Assembly: GCA_964448405.1 (NCBI GenBank)
Contig: CAYUVW010000011.1
Location: 1 to 48,296 of the forward strand
Source of the DNA: DAORHV01 sp964448405
Lineage (GTDB): Bacteria; Patescibacteriota; Gracilibacteria; Peribacterales; Peribacteraceae
DNA length: 48,296 nucleotides
Direction: 5' to 3'
Shown: positions 23,142 to 29,847 of the stretch, in pieces
How the letters are laid out: each line of letters starts with the position of its first letter
How positions within the stretch are numbered: position 1 is the stretch's first letter
Translations under genes and position numbers: made by a program
Notes under the pieces: generated by a model
Told to the model about the DNA's origin: nothing
Database searches by the model: none
Seen by the model: the letters and a program-made list of their open reading frames with translations, nothing else

Positions 23142-24122
23142 ATGCACATCATCCAAGAAGAGATCGGACTGCCGAAGGTTACCCACACCTTGGTGAAGAA
23201 GGGTGACGCTACGCACGCCATCTTTTCGGTCGGCCCCCTGCCCCCAGGGTACGGCATGACGCTTGGTAACTCGCTTCGCCGCGTGTTGCTCAGCAGCTTG
23301 CCAGGTGCCGCCGTCAGCTCGTTGCGCGCCGCTGGAGCCAACCACGAATACACCTCCATGAAGGGAGTGCGCGAGTCCGTCTTGGACATCGGCCTGAACT
23401 TGAAGCAGGTCCGTCTCCGCAAGCACCACAAGGAAACCGAAGTCGTTACGCTCGAGGGCAAGGGTCCCAAGGCGCTCACGGCCGGCGACATTAAGTGCAG
23501 CTCGGATATCGAAGTCTTGAACCCGGAACACGTTATTCTCCACCTGGAGAAGGGCGCATCCGTAAAGCTCGACCTCACCGTCGAGAAGGGTGTCGGTTAC
23601 CAACCTGCAGCCGAACGCAACAAGAAGCACAACGAGCCGGGTCTCATTCACCTGGACGTTATCTTCAGCCCGGTTGTGAAAGTCCGCTTCGAAGTGGAAT
23701 CCACTCGTGTCGGTCAGCGCACGAACTTGGAAAAGTTGGTCTTGGAAGTCGTGACCAACGGATCGCTCACCGCCGACGAAGCAGTGCGCTTCGGAAGCCA
23801 GCTCCTGAACAACTACTTCAACTTCTTCAGCTTGGACCAGGAAACGGTGGAGAAGGAGTTCATGGCCGACTTCACGCGCACCAGCCAGGTCGCACCGGAG
23901 ACCGACCGCACCGTTGCTAAGGAAAGCTACACTCCGATCGAAATCCTGAACCTCTCGCCTCGCACCCTCAACTCGCTTATCAACGCCGGTGTCGGCTCCA
24001 TTGAGCAGTTGGTGAAGTGCTCACCCGCAACCCTGAGCAATTTCCGCGGTTTCGGTACCAAGGCACTCGAGGAAGTGAAGCAAACATTGGCTACGCGTGG
24101 CCTTAAACTCACTGACGATTGA
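23142..24122 (+). CDS. rpoA: DNA-directed RNA polymerase subunit alpha
   Basis: Alpha nucleates assembly of RNA polymerase. The 326-residue product has the N-terminal domain with GYGMTLGNSLRRVLLSSLPG at about residues 36-55 and a C-terminal domain after the linker, with PIEILNLSPRTLNSLINAGV at about 260-280 and the ALKRAG-like end. Length is normal. The ATG at 23142 is chosen because MHIIQEEIGLPKV begins the domain; its leader is the G-free tract ACACCCCACTATTCTTCATC. The stop is TGA. It ends the infA operon; rplQ has its own promoter. Confidence 0.97.
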   Translation: MHIIQEEIGLPKVTHTLVKKGDATHAIFSVGPLPPGYGMTLGNSLRRVLLSSLPGAAVSSLRAAGANHEYTSMKGVRESVLDIGLNLKQVRLRKHHKETEVVTLEGKGPKALTAGDIKCSSDIEVLNPEHVILHLEKGASVKLDLTVEKGVGYQPAAERNKKHNEPGLIHLDVIFSPVVKVRFEVESTRVGQRTNLEKLVLEVVTNGSLTADEAVRFGSQLLNNYFNFFSLDQETVEKEFMADFTRTSQVAPETDRTVAKESYTPIEILNLSPRTLNSLINAGVGSIEQLVKCSPATLSNFRGFGTKALEEVKQTLATRGLKLTDD

Positions 24123-24139
24123 TTTTTCTAAAACTCTGC

Positions 24140-24145
24140 TACACT
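24140..24145 (+). promoter_or_regulatory. -10 element for rplQ-rplM-rpsI
   Basis: TGC-TACACT is an extended -10 just after the rpoA stop. The leader of about 25 bases contains TTTCTCTCTCCCCTCCCT before the GTG start of rplQ. No strong -35 is seen. Confidence 0.5.
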
Positions 24146-24176
24146 CGCGTTCCCGCGATTTCTCTCTCCCCTCCCT

Positions 24177-24635
24177 GTGCGTCATCGTAATCACACCCAG
24201 CGGCTCTCCCAGAAACCCAAGCATGCGGACATGATGCTGCGCAACATGCTGACCTCGTTGGTCTTGTACGAGCGCATCCGCACCACCAAGAAGCGCGCTC
24301 AGGTGCTGAAGCCGATGGTCGACAAGCTCATCACGACCGCTAAGACCAACCGCCCCGATGTGGCCATCCGCCGCATGAACACGGTTGTCCACGACGAGAG
24401 CGCCTGCCGCAAGGTTATGGAGGTTCTCCTGAAGCGCTACACTGCCCGCACCTCCGGCTTCACCACGGTCAAGGCCGTCGGTATGCGCAAGGGTGACGGC
24501 GCACTGCTGGTCGACATGATGCTCATCGATGCAGACTTGGACGGAGTTGCCGCAGAGGCAGAAGCAGCCAAGGCTCCGAAGACCAAGAAGCCAGCCAAGA
24601 CTCCCAAAGTGAAGACTTCCGCCGCCAAGGCTTAA
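24177..24635 (+). CDS. rplQ: 50S ribosomal protein L17 with C-terminal extension
   Basis: L17 lies near the tunnel exit. From GTG 24177 the product starts VRHRNHTQRLSQKPKHADMM and continues with MLRNMLTSLVLYERIRTTKK. The core ends near residue 121; about 30 further Lys/Ala-rich residues follow, giving 152 against about 120. The pyrimidine-rich leader matches the other r-protein starts. Confidence 0.95.
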   Translation: MRHRNHTQRLSQKPKHADMMLRNMLTSLVLYERIRTTKKRAQVLKPMVDKLITTAKTNRPDVAIRRMNTVVHDESACRKVMEVLLKRYTARTSGFTTVKAVGMRKGDGALLVDMMLIDADLDGVAAEAEAAKAPKTKKPAKTPKVKTSAAKA

Positions 24636-24647
24636 CTTCCCGCTCCC

Positions 24648-25073
24648 ATGAAGACCTCCTTCCCAAAGCCGGCCGAGAAACCCACCTGGTACGTTGTGGA
24701 CGCCGCAGATCAATTGCTCGGTCGCATGTGCAGCCGCATTGCAATCGTCATGCGCGGCAAGCACCGTCCGGAATTCGTTGCTCACTGGCAAACCGGTGAC
24801 CACGTCATCGTCTTGAACGCCGACAAAGTCGCAGTGACCGGCAACAAGCTCGAGCAGAAAATCTACTACAAGCACACCGGATTCTTCGGTAACCGCCGCG
24901 AGACCACCATGGCCGAGCAGATGGAAAAGGATTCCACCAAGGTCATTCGTGCCGCAGTGAAGGGCATGTTGCCCAAGAACGCCGCCCGTGAGCGCGTGCT
25001 GAAGAACTTGCACGTCTACGCCGGTCCCGAACACAAGCACGCCGCAAACACTCCCGTTCCGCTCCCGCTCTAA
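24648..25073 (+). CDS. rplM: 50S ribosomal protein L13
   Basis: L13 is an early-assembly 50S protein. The 141-residue product has the signature WYVVDAADQLLGRMCSRIA at about residues 14-32, GDHVIVLNADKVAVTGNK at about 51-68, and KGMLPKNAARERVLKNLHVY near 106-125. Length is normal. The start follows CTTCCCGCTCCC. It is paired with rpsI as in most bacteria. Confidence 0.97.
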   Translation: MKTSFPKPAEKPTWYVVDAADQLLGRMCSRIAIVMRGKHRPEFVAHWQTGDHVIVLNADKVAVTGNKLEQKIYYKHTGFFGNRRETTMAEQMEKDSTKVIRAAVKGMLPKNAARERVLKNLHVYAGPEHKHAANTPVPLPL

Positions 25074-25078
25074 TTCTT

Positions 25079-25477
25079 ATGGCTACCCAGCGTCCTTATT
25101 TCTACGGCCTCGGCAAGCGCAAGAACGCCATCGCTCGCGTACGTTTGTTCCAGGAAGGTGAAGGCAAGATGATGGTGAACGATTTGCCCATTAAGGAGTA
25201 TTTGCACGAGCCGTTGATCGAGAATGCGTTGGCTCCGCTTGGACTCACCGAACAGATGAAGAAGGTCGACATCGTCGTTTTCGTAGAAGGCGGCGGAAAG
25301 GTCGGCCAGAGTGATGCCATTCGCCTCGGCATCAGCCGCGCATTGGTGCTTGTTGACCCCGCCTACCGCCCCACGCTCAAGTCCGCCGGATTCCTCCGCC
25401 GCGACAGCCGCAAGAAAGAGCGCAAGAAGCCGGGTTTGCACCGTGCTCGCCGCGCTCCGCAGTTCGCCAAGCGTTAA
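25079..25477 (+). CDS. rpsI: 30S ribosomal protein S9
   Basis: S9 reaches the P site with its C-terminal tail. The 132-residue product opens MATQRPYFYGLGKRKNAIAR and ends KPGLHRARRAPQFAKR, with the tail arginine intact. It contains GGGKVGQSDAIRLGISRAL near residues 72-90. Its TAA overlaps the 5' arm of a structured element described at 25476-25626. Confidence 0.97.
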   Translation: MATQRPYFYGLGKRKNAIARVRLFQEGEGKMMVNDLPIKEYLHEPLIENALAPLGLTEQMKKVDIVVFVEGGGKVGQSDAIRLGISRALVLVDPAYRPTLKSAGFLRRDSRKKERKKPGLHRARRAPQFAKR

Positions 25478-25626
25478 GAAACGCGCGAAACCTCGCTTCC
25501 GACTTCGTCAGTTTCGTCGAAACGTCGCTCGGCGTATGTTGCGATACGCTTCGCAAACTGCCGGCTTGCTTCCTCGCATCAGCAGATTTTTGGCAGCTTC
25601 TTTTCCGATGATTCGACACGTTTCTT
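25476..25626 (+). repeat. Structured element copy 1, overlapping the rpsI stop
   Basis: An outer stem pairs AAGAAACG at 25476-25483, plus a further short arm, with CGTTTCTT at 25619-25626. Inside is GCGTAT-6 bases-ATACGC, then TTCGCAAA, then GCTTGCTTCCTCGCAT. The interior core is shared with the element at 43902-44027. The first bases overlap the rpsI TAA. It may act as a terminator, an mRNA end stabiliser or a mobile palindromic element. Confidence 0.6.
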
Positions 25627-25709
25627 TGGCAGGGATCGGCTTCCTGCATACGCCAAAGAACCCAAGGCGTTCGCACATGGGTCCTTCAGCGAATGTTTGT
25701 ACGCATGTA

Positions 25710-26090
25710 TTACGCGCTTACACCCACTTCCTCGCGCGACATGGTGAGCTTCATGTAGTACACGGCCGTACCGGCGTCTGTATCGGCAATAAAGCGTGCA
25801 TCAATGGAAGAAAGCTGCAGGATGGTCTGGCACATCTTCAGCATCATTTCCGGGGGCAAGGACACGCCTGCACGCAGGCAGGTAATGCACAGGCCGGCTG
25901 GGTCTTTGGCCTTCAGGTAGGGCTCGCCAAGGCTTTTGACGGTGGTCACCAGCGAGTTCTGCAAATTGCGGATGTAGTTATCGATATGCTCCTCCAACTG
26001 CTCCAGCGGAAGATCGTAGACTTCGGGCAATGCTTCGATAATGTCCAAGTCTTTGTGGATCGCGTGCGCGATGCATGCCTCGATGGTCAT
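25710..26090 (-). CDS. Conserved-looking soluble protein, 126 aa, unknown
   Basis: The product begins MTIEACIAHAIHKDLDIIEA and is mostly helical and acidic, with no signal or membrane segment. A central CITCLRAG holds a CxxC pair at about residues 69-72, which could bind metal or be redox-active, but there is no second pair. The ATG at 26090 follows a G-free leader (ACTCCTTACACAAACATC), and a TGT-TATACT -10 lies about 61 bases upstream. I do not recognise the family. Confidence 0.7.
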   Translation of the reverse strand: MTIEACIAHAIHKDLDIIEALPEVYDLPLEQLEEHIDNYIRNLQNSLVTTVKSLGEPYLKAKDPAGLCITCLRAGVSLPPEMMLKMCQTILQLSSIDARFIADTDAGTAVYYMKLTMSREEVGVSA

Positions 26091-26150
26091 GATGTTTGTG
26101 TAAGGAGTTGATATTGATGTTTGCGTTTGTCGTCGTCAGCAAATCCAACC

Positions 26151-26156
26151 AGTATA
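26151..26156 (-). promoter_or_regulatory. -10 element of the 126-aa gene
   Basis: TATACT on the minus strand, preceded by TGT. The start would fall near 26144, giving a leader of about 54 bases. No convincing -35 is seen. Confidence 0.5.
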
Positions 26157-26191
26157 ACAGAAATCACTCAGCGAAGCATGCCGAAACACTT

Positions 26192-26215
26192 GCACCATCC
26201 CGAGAGAGATGGTGC
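26192..26215 (-). terminator. Hairpin after the SPFH gene
   Basis: GCACCATC (26192-26199) pairs with GATGGTGC (26208-26215) around an eight-base loop, 25 bases past the SPFH stop on the minus strand. No T tract follows, so termination is uncertain. Confidence 0.5.
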
Positions 26216-26240
26216 TGCGAACGGCGGTCGTACATTCGGC

Positions 26241-27017
26241 CTACTTTTTGTCCATGAACTTGGTGATGCTCTCCAATGCGCGCAATGCTTCCACGGGCAC
26301 CATCCAGACGGTCGTATTGGAATCGTCCGAGCTGATGTCGTTAATGCTCTGCAGCGTGCGCAGATGCAGCGCGCCCGGTGTGCCGGCAAGCGTCTTGGCA
26401 GCCTCTGCAATGTTTGCAGCCGCAGCCAACTCACCTTCGGAGTTAATGATGACGGCCTGCTTCTCGCGGTCGGCTTCTGCGACTTTGGCGATGGTGCGCT
26501 TCAGTGATTCCGGTAGGACGATGTCCTTCAGTTCCACCGATTGCACGTCGATACCCCAAGCATCCGATACTTTATCGACCACCTGCTTAATGCCCTCGCT
26601 GATTTCCTTCTTCTTGGAGAGAAGGTCGGCCAAAGTCACCTCTCCGACGGAATTTCGCATGGTGGTCTGGGCCAATTGGCTGACGGCGTAGAAGAAGTTC
26701 TCCACTTCCAAGAGCGCCTTCGAAGCATCGCTGACTTTAAAGTAGATGACGGCGTTGATCTTAATGGGAATGTTGTCGCGGGTGATTGCTTCTTGGTCGG
26801 GGACATCCACGGCCTTTACGCGAATATCGACTTTCAGAAGGCGCTGGAAGATGGGAATGAGAATATGCCAGCCGGGATTCCACATCTTGCTGTACTTACC
26901 CATGGTCAACACGATGCCACGCTCATATTGGTCAACCTGCTTAATGAACGACAGCAGGAGAACCAAGAGGGGGATAGCAATTGTCAGCAAGCCGAACAAT
27001 GGAGCGAAGACGGGCAT
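26241..27017 (-). CDS. SPFH/stomatin-like membrane protein
   Basis: The 258-residue product opens with one hydrophobic helix (about residues 5-24, LFGLLTIAIPLLVLLLSF). It then has the stomatin core: VDQYERGIVLTMGKYSKMWN, GWHILIPIFQRL, VKAVDVPDQEAITRDNIPIK and WGIDVQSVELKDIVLPES. The C-terminus has the coiled-coil region with ADREKQAVIINSEGELAAAA. These proteins organise membrane microdomains and often pair with NfeD or a protease; no NfeD is seen here. The ATG at 27017 is preferred over one at 27041 because it follows CTTCCCCTTCTTCGTACC. Confidence 0.9.
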   Translation of the reverse strand: MPVFAPLFGLLTIAIPLLVLLLSFIKQVDQYERGIVLTMGKYSKMWNPGWHILIPIFQRLLKVDIRVKAVDVPDQEAITRDNIPIKINAVIYFKVSDASKALLEVENFFYAVSQLAQTTMRNSVGEVTLADLLSKKKEISEGIKQVVDKVSDAWGIDVQSVELKDIVLPESLKRTIAKVAEADREKQAVIINSEGELAAAANIAEAAKTLAGTPGALHLRTLQSINDISSDDSNTTVWMVPVEALRALESITKFMDKK

Positions 27018-27069
27018 GGTACGAAGAAGGGGAAGACGCATTCATTCTACGTCCGTATAGCTGTTCTGC

Positions 27070-28188
27070 CTACCGCACTTCCATCTCCATGCGCGTCTGT
27101 TCGCCGTAGGCATTGATTCCTTTCAGGTTGTCCATGGTGATGCCGGTCTGAGCGGTGGGCGCCGAGCCGTCGGTCCACAGCACGAGACGGGGAGCCGTGC
27201 CGGTGAGCACGCCATCGATTGCCAGCCGTACGTACGAGATGCCCTCTTCGGGCGTATCGCCAATGGGGTCCAGTGCTGGGTACCAGAACGGTCCGGCTTG
27301 GGGATTGTTCTGCGCCACGTTCTGCTGCCAGGGCGTCATGCCCTTGGCGATCATGGCGTTGAAGATCTCGGGCGTGAGCCCTGTGGATGCGTACTTGGCG
27401 CAAGCGTACTCGCGCAGTTCGTCGGTGACGCGCACTTTGAATGCCTCAACGTTTCCCAAGCCATGCGGCGTAAACTGGGGACGATAAGTGCCGTTGAAGA
27501 TCAGGTCGTAGAAGAACTGGTCACTTACTCCCTGCGCCGCATACTTGGCAGAGATCCACTGCTTCAGTTCGCCCTTGAACAGGTCGATTGCTTTATCGGC
27601 ACCCAGGATCTGTTCTCCGGCATAGGCGCGTTCTTGCAGGGAGCCCTGTAGGACGCGCGGAACTCGACCGGCGGTGTCCAGAGCCACGAAGACATCTCCC
27701 ATCTGCGTAATGTCGATTATTGCGGTTCCTTGGTTATTTACAGTGACGTCTGCCACTGCCAGGTACCCCGTAGGGGCGTATTGCCGATCTTGCGCCAGCA
27801 TTGCACGGGCATCTTTGCTGTGCGACGGAAGCTTTCGAGGGTCGGCCATCATGCAGGCCAGCAGCAAGTCGTTGCTCAGCTGACGTACCAATTCGATGCC
27901 GCGCAGCTGTACGGATTCCGACGATGTCACTGCGCGACGCACGGCAGATGCACCGACCTCGCCGCCGTCCAAAGGCACGCCGCCCTGGAGTCCGCGTGAG
28001 TACGCCGCGATCTGATCGTGCCATTTGGGTCCCGGTACGACCGCAAAATCACCGAGCGCGACACGTGTGCCGCTGCCGTGAACGATATCGATGTTCCAAT
28101 CCAACATGCGTTTTTGAGCTTCATCTGCATTGCCGCCCGCGGCTTCGATTTGCTTGTCGCTGGCCCGGACGAAGGTGCGGATGTTCAT
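27070..28188 (-). CDS. Unknown 372-aa protein with an internal repeat
   Basis: A soluble-looking protein with no signal peptide or clear membrane helix. Two segments are alike: residues 206-233 (ELKQWISAKYAAQGVSDQFF) and 256-283 (ELREYACAKYASTGLTPEIF), 50 residues apart. The last 70 residues look beta-rich. The start at 28188 is chosen because an upstream in-frame ATG at 28215 lies between the promoter -35 and -10 boxes, so it would not be transcribed. The SPFH gene follows 52 bases downstream and may be co-transcribed. No family is recognised. Confidence 0.75.
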   Translation of the reverse strand: MNIRTFVRASDKQIEAAGGNADEAQKRMLDWNIDIVHGSGTRVALGDFAVVPGPKWHDQIAAYSRGLQGGVPLDGGEVGASAVRRAVTSSESVQLRGIELVRQLSNDLLLACMMADPRKLPSHSKDARAMLAQDRQYAPTGYLAVADVTVNNQGTAIIDITQMGDVFVALDTAGRVPRVLQGSLQERAYAGEQILGADKAIDLFKGELKQWISAKYAAQGVSDQFFYDLIFNGTYRPQFTPHGLGNVEAFKVRVTDELREYACAKYASTGLTPEIFNAMIAKGMTPWQQNVAQNNPQAGPFWYPALDPIGDTPEEGISYVRLAIDGVLTGTAPRLVLWTDGSAPTAQTGITMDNLKGINAYGEQTRMEMEVR

Positions 28189-28195
28189 AGTTATA

Positions 28196-28225
28196 TTATT
28201 ATTCGTATTTTTCATTGCGTGTCAA
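28196..28225 (-). promoter_or_regulatory. Promoter of the 372-aa gene, predicting a leaderless mRNA
   Basis: On the minus strand TTGACA (28220-28225), an 18-base spacer and TAATAA (28196-28201) precede the ATG at 28188 by seven bases. The layout matches that of the second adk-like gene (TTGACT, 18, TAATAA, 4 bases, ATG). Confidence 0.75.
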
Positions 28226-28262
28226 TAATAAGGAAAGAGAGCTTCCAGTGATGTTAAACAAA

Positions 28263-28304
28263 AGAATCACAGTGATTCTATGGCTCTGCTGGCTGCTTGC
28301 CAGC
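28263..28304. promoter_or_regulatory. Two palindromes between divergent genes
   Basis: AGAATCAC-A-GTGATTCT at 28263-28279 is a perfect operator-like palindrome, and GCTGGC-TGCTT-GCCAGC at 28288-28304 is a perfect hairpin. Both lie between the 372-aa gene and the 251-aa gene. Possible roles are an operator for one or both genes. Confidence 0.4.
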
Positions 28305-28344
28305 CCCACCCCGACTATTTTCTCGCACTATCTCTTGCGCTGCA

Positions 28345-28350
28345 TACAAT
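28345..28350 (+). promoter_or_regulatory. -10 element predicting a leaderless mRNA for the 251-aa gene
   Basis: TACAAT is followed by TGAGGC and the ATG at 28357, six bases between box and start codon. A clear -35 is not seen. Confidence 0.5.
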
Positions 28351-28356
28351 TGAGGC

Positions 28357-29112
28357 ATGCCTGAAGTCGTACCGACGACGGCACCGACCCCAAACAAGCT
28401 CATGAGTCCGGCTGAGCTCGATTACCGCAGGACCGAAGCGCAGGTCCCTGTCGAGGAATTCAGCGATCGTGTCCGGGCGTTTTTGTTGCATGCCCGCGAC
28501 TCGCGTATCAACGGTCCGGCAGCAGCGGAAGTGGTCGAGGAACTTCCCATCGACGCCGATCGGCGGCAGGACGCCATTATTGCACTGGAAACACTCGGAC
28601 GTCTCCGAGATACGCTGTTGGCCGATGTGCAGTTACGTGGAGAAGATTCGCCCAAACGACGTCAACGCATCGCTCGGTCGCAGCCCGATTTGGACCCACG
28701 GCATGGTGCCGGACGCCGCGGCACGAGGCGCCGCAGGCCCATAAGCGATGCTCACATCCGTCGTATCGCACAGGAAGAGGAGCCTCGTCCGGATGATTTG
28801 GACGGCCTGACCTTCGATGAATACATTCATCGCGAAGCCAATCTGAACGGCGATGCAAGCGATGCAGACATTACGGACAGCGCCCACACCGAACTTCCGG
28901 AATACGACGATGGCCCGAACGATTCGCCTGCCGAAGGTTTTCGCCGCGAAGTCCGCACCTTGTGCGAAGGCGTGTGCGCCGAGTGCGGAGAGCGTGCCAG
29001 TCGCTTGATCGAGGCCGGTGTCACGACCGAAAAACTGATTGCAGACATGACTGCGTTTATCCGCCAGCAAGCCGAGCGACTGCAACCCGGAGGTGGTGAA
29101 ATGCAGCGATAA
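28357..29112 (+). CDS. Unknown charged protein, 251 aa
   Basis: A soluble, highly charged protein. Residues about 20-100 look helical (EFSDRVRAFLLHARDSRING), residues about 100-130 are Arg-rich (RRGTRRRRPISDAHIRRIAQ), the middle is acidic, and the end has CEGVCAECGERASRLIEAG with three cysteines near residues 207-214 as CxxxCxxC. That could be part of a metal site, but a fourth ligand is not obvious. It is expressed from its own promoter. No family is recognised. Confidence 0.7.
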   Translation: MPEVVPTTAPTPNKLMSPAELDYRRTEAQVPVEEFSDRVRAFLLHARDSRINGPAAAEVVEELPIDADRRQDAIIALETLGRLRDTLLADVQLRGEDSPKRRQRIARSQPDLDPRHGAGRRGTRRRRPISDAHIRRIAQEEEPRPDDLDGLTFDEYIHREANLNGDASDADITDSAHTELPEYDDGPNDSPAEGFRREVRTLCEGVCAECGERASRLIEAGVTTEKLIADMTAFIRQQAERLQPGGGEMQR

Positions 29113-29142
29113 ACGGCTTCTGGAAGGGCTGAATGCTGCGCA

Positions 29143-29172
29143 TTGCCGAAAATGGCATATGTATGGTAAAAT
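29143..29172 (+). promoter_or_regulatory. Promoter of the dockerin/SLH operon
   Basis: TTGCCG (29143-29148), an 18-base spacer and TAAAAT (29167-29172). The leader of about 48 bases is rich in C and A (CACCGCTCAAACCAATACAC) and poor in G. Confidence 0.6.
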
Positions 29173-29226
29173 AGACATATCTCACCGCTCAAACCAATAC
29201 ACAAAAACAAGCAAAAAATTCCGGCT

Positions 29227-29847
29227 GTGAAGAAGCGCCGTGTTCGCGGTTGGCATGACCTGCACATCGGTCATCGCCTTTCGATGCTGGCATGTTTGCT
29301 GGTGATGTCGGGAGGTGCGCTCGTTGCGATGATCGGCGCCAATGCGCAGACCATGGTGGGCATTACGGTCGTCGGCTCCTTTCCGATCAACCTGATTGCC
29401 ATTCCTGAGAAGCGCATTCCGGCAAGCGGCAACAACTCCACGTTGCTGACGATCGAAGTCCGTGCCGTCAGCTCCACCACACCGCTGGTCAGCACGGTGG
29501 TGAACACAGGTTCTGGAGGTACCTACAGCGGACTCACGTTACAGCTGAGTCCAGGAACCTACGACATTACCGCCAAGGGTTACTCGCACCTGCGTCGGCT
29601 GAAGAGCAGCGTGGCGTTGAGCAACAACGTCACCGTCGACTTCACCGATGCCGGAACCAACAAGCTGTTGTCGGGCGACGTGAACAGCACCGATGGCGAC
29701 AACAAAGTGAACGGCATCGACTTATCGCTCATCGTGGCCGGGTTACTTGGCAACTCGGTGCGCTTGGATTTGAACCGCGATGGTCTTGCAAACGGGATCG
29801 ACCTCACCAACGCCGTAACTAATCTCAATATCACCGGTGACTCCTAA
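29227..29847 (+). CDS. Secreted protein with C-terminal dockerin-like domain
   Basis: From GTG 29227 the 206-residue product has a basic N-terminus and a hydrophobic segment at about residues 18-40, so it is exported. Residues about 43-145 are beta-rich and unassigned. Residues about 148-204 carry two calcium-loop repeats of dockerin type: GDVNSTDGDNKVNGIDLSLI, in which the loop has an insert, and LDLNRDGLANGIDLTNAV. Dockerins bind cohesin domains. The next gene overlaps this one by 11 bases and encodes a cohesin-like domain, so the two products may bind each other. The loop motifs are seen directly; the binding is inference. Confidence 0.75.
   Translation: MKKRRVRGWHDLHIGHRLSMLACLLVMSGGALVAMIGANAQTMVGITVVGSFPINLIAIPEKRIPASGNNSTLLTIEVRAVSSTTPLVSTVVNTGSGGTYSGLTLQLSPGTYDITAKGYSHLRRLKSSVALSNNVTVDFTDAGTNKLLSGDVNSTDGDNKVNGIDLSLIVAGLLGNSVRLDLNRDGLANGIDLTNAVTNLNITGDS

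Noticed and set aside
23085..24122. Alternative genetic code with UGA as glycine (as in Gracilibacteria)
   Set aside because: TGA ends rpoA, rpe and the 459-aa gene at family-consistent positions, and no in-frame TGA occurs in any conserved gene.
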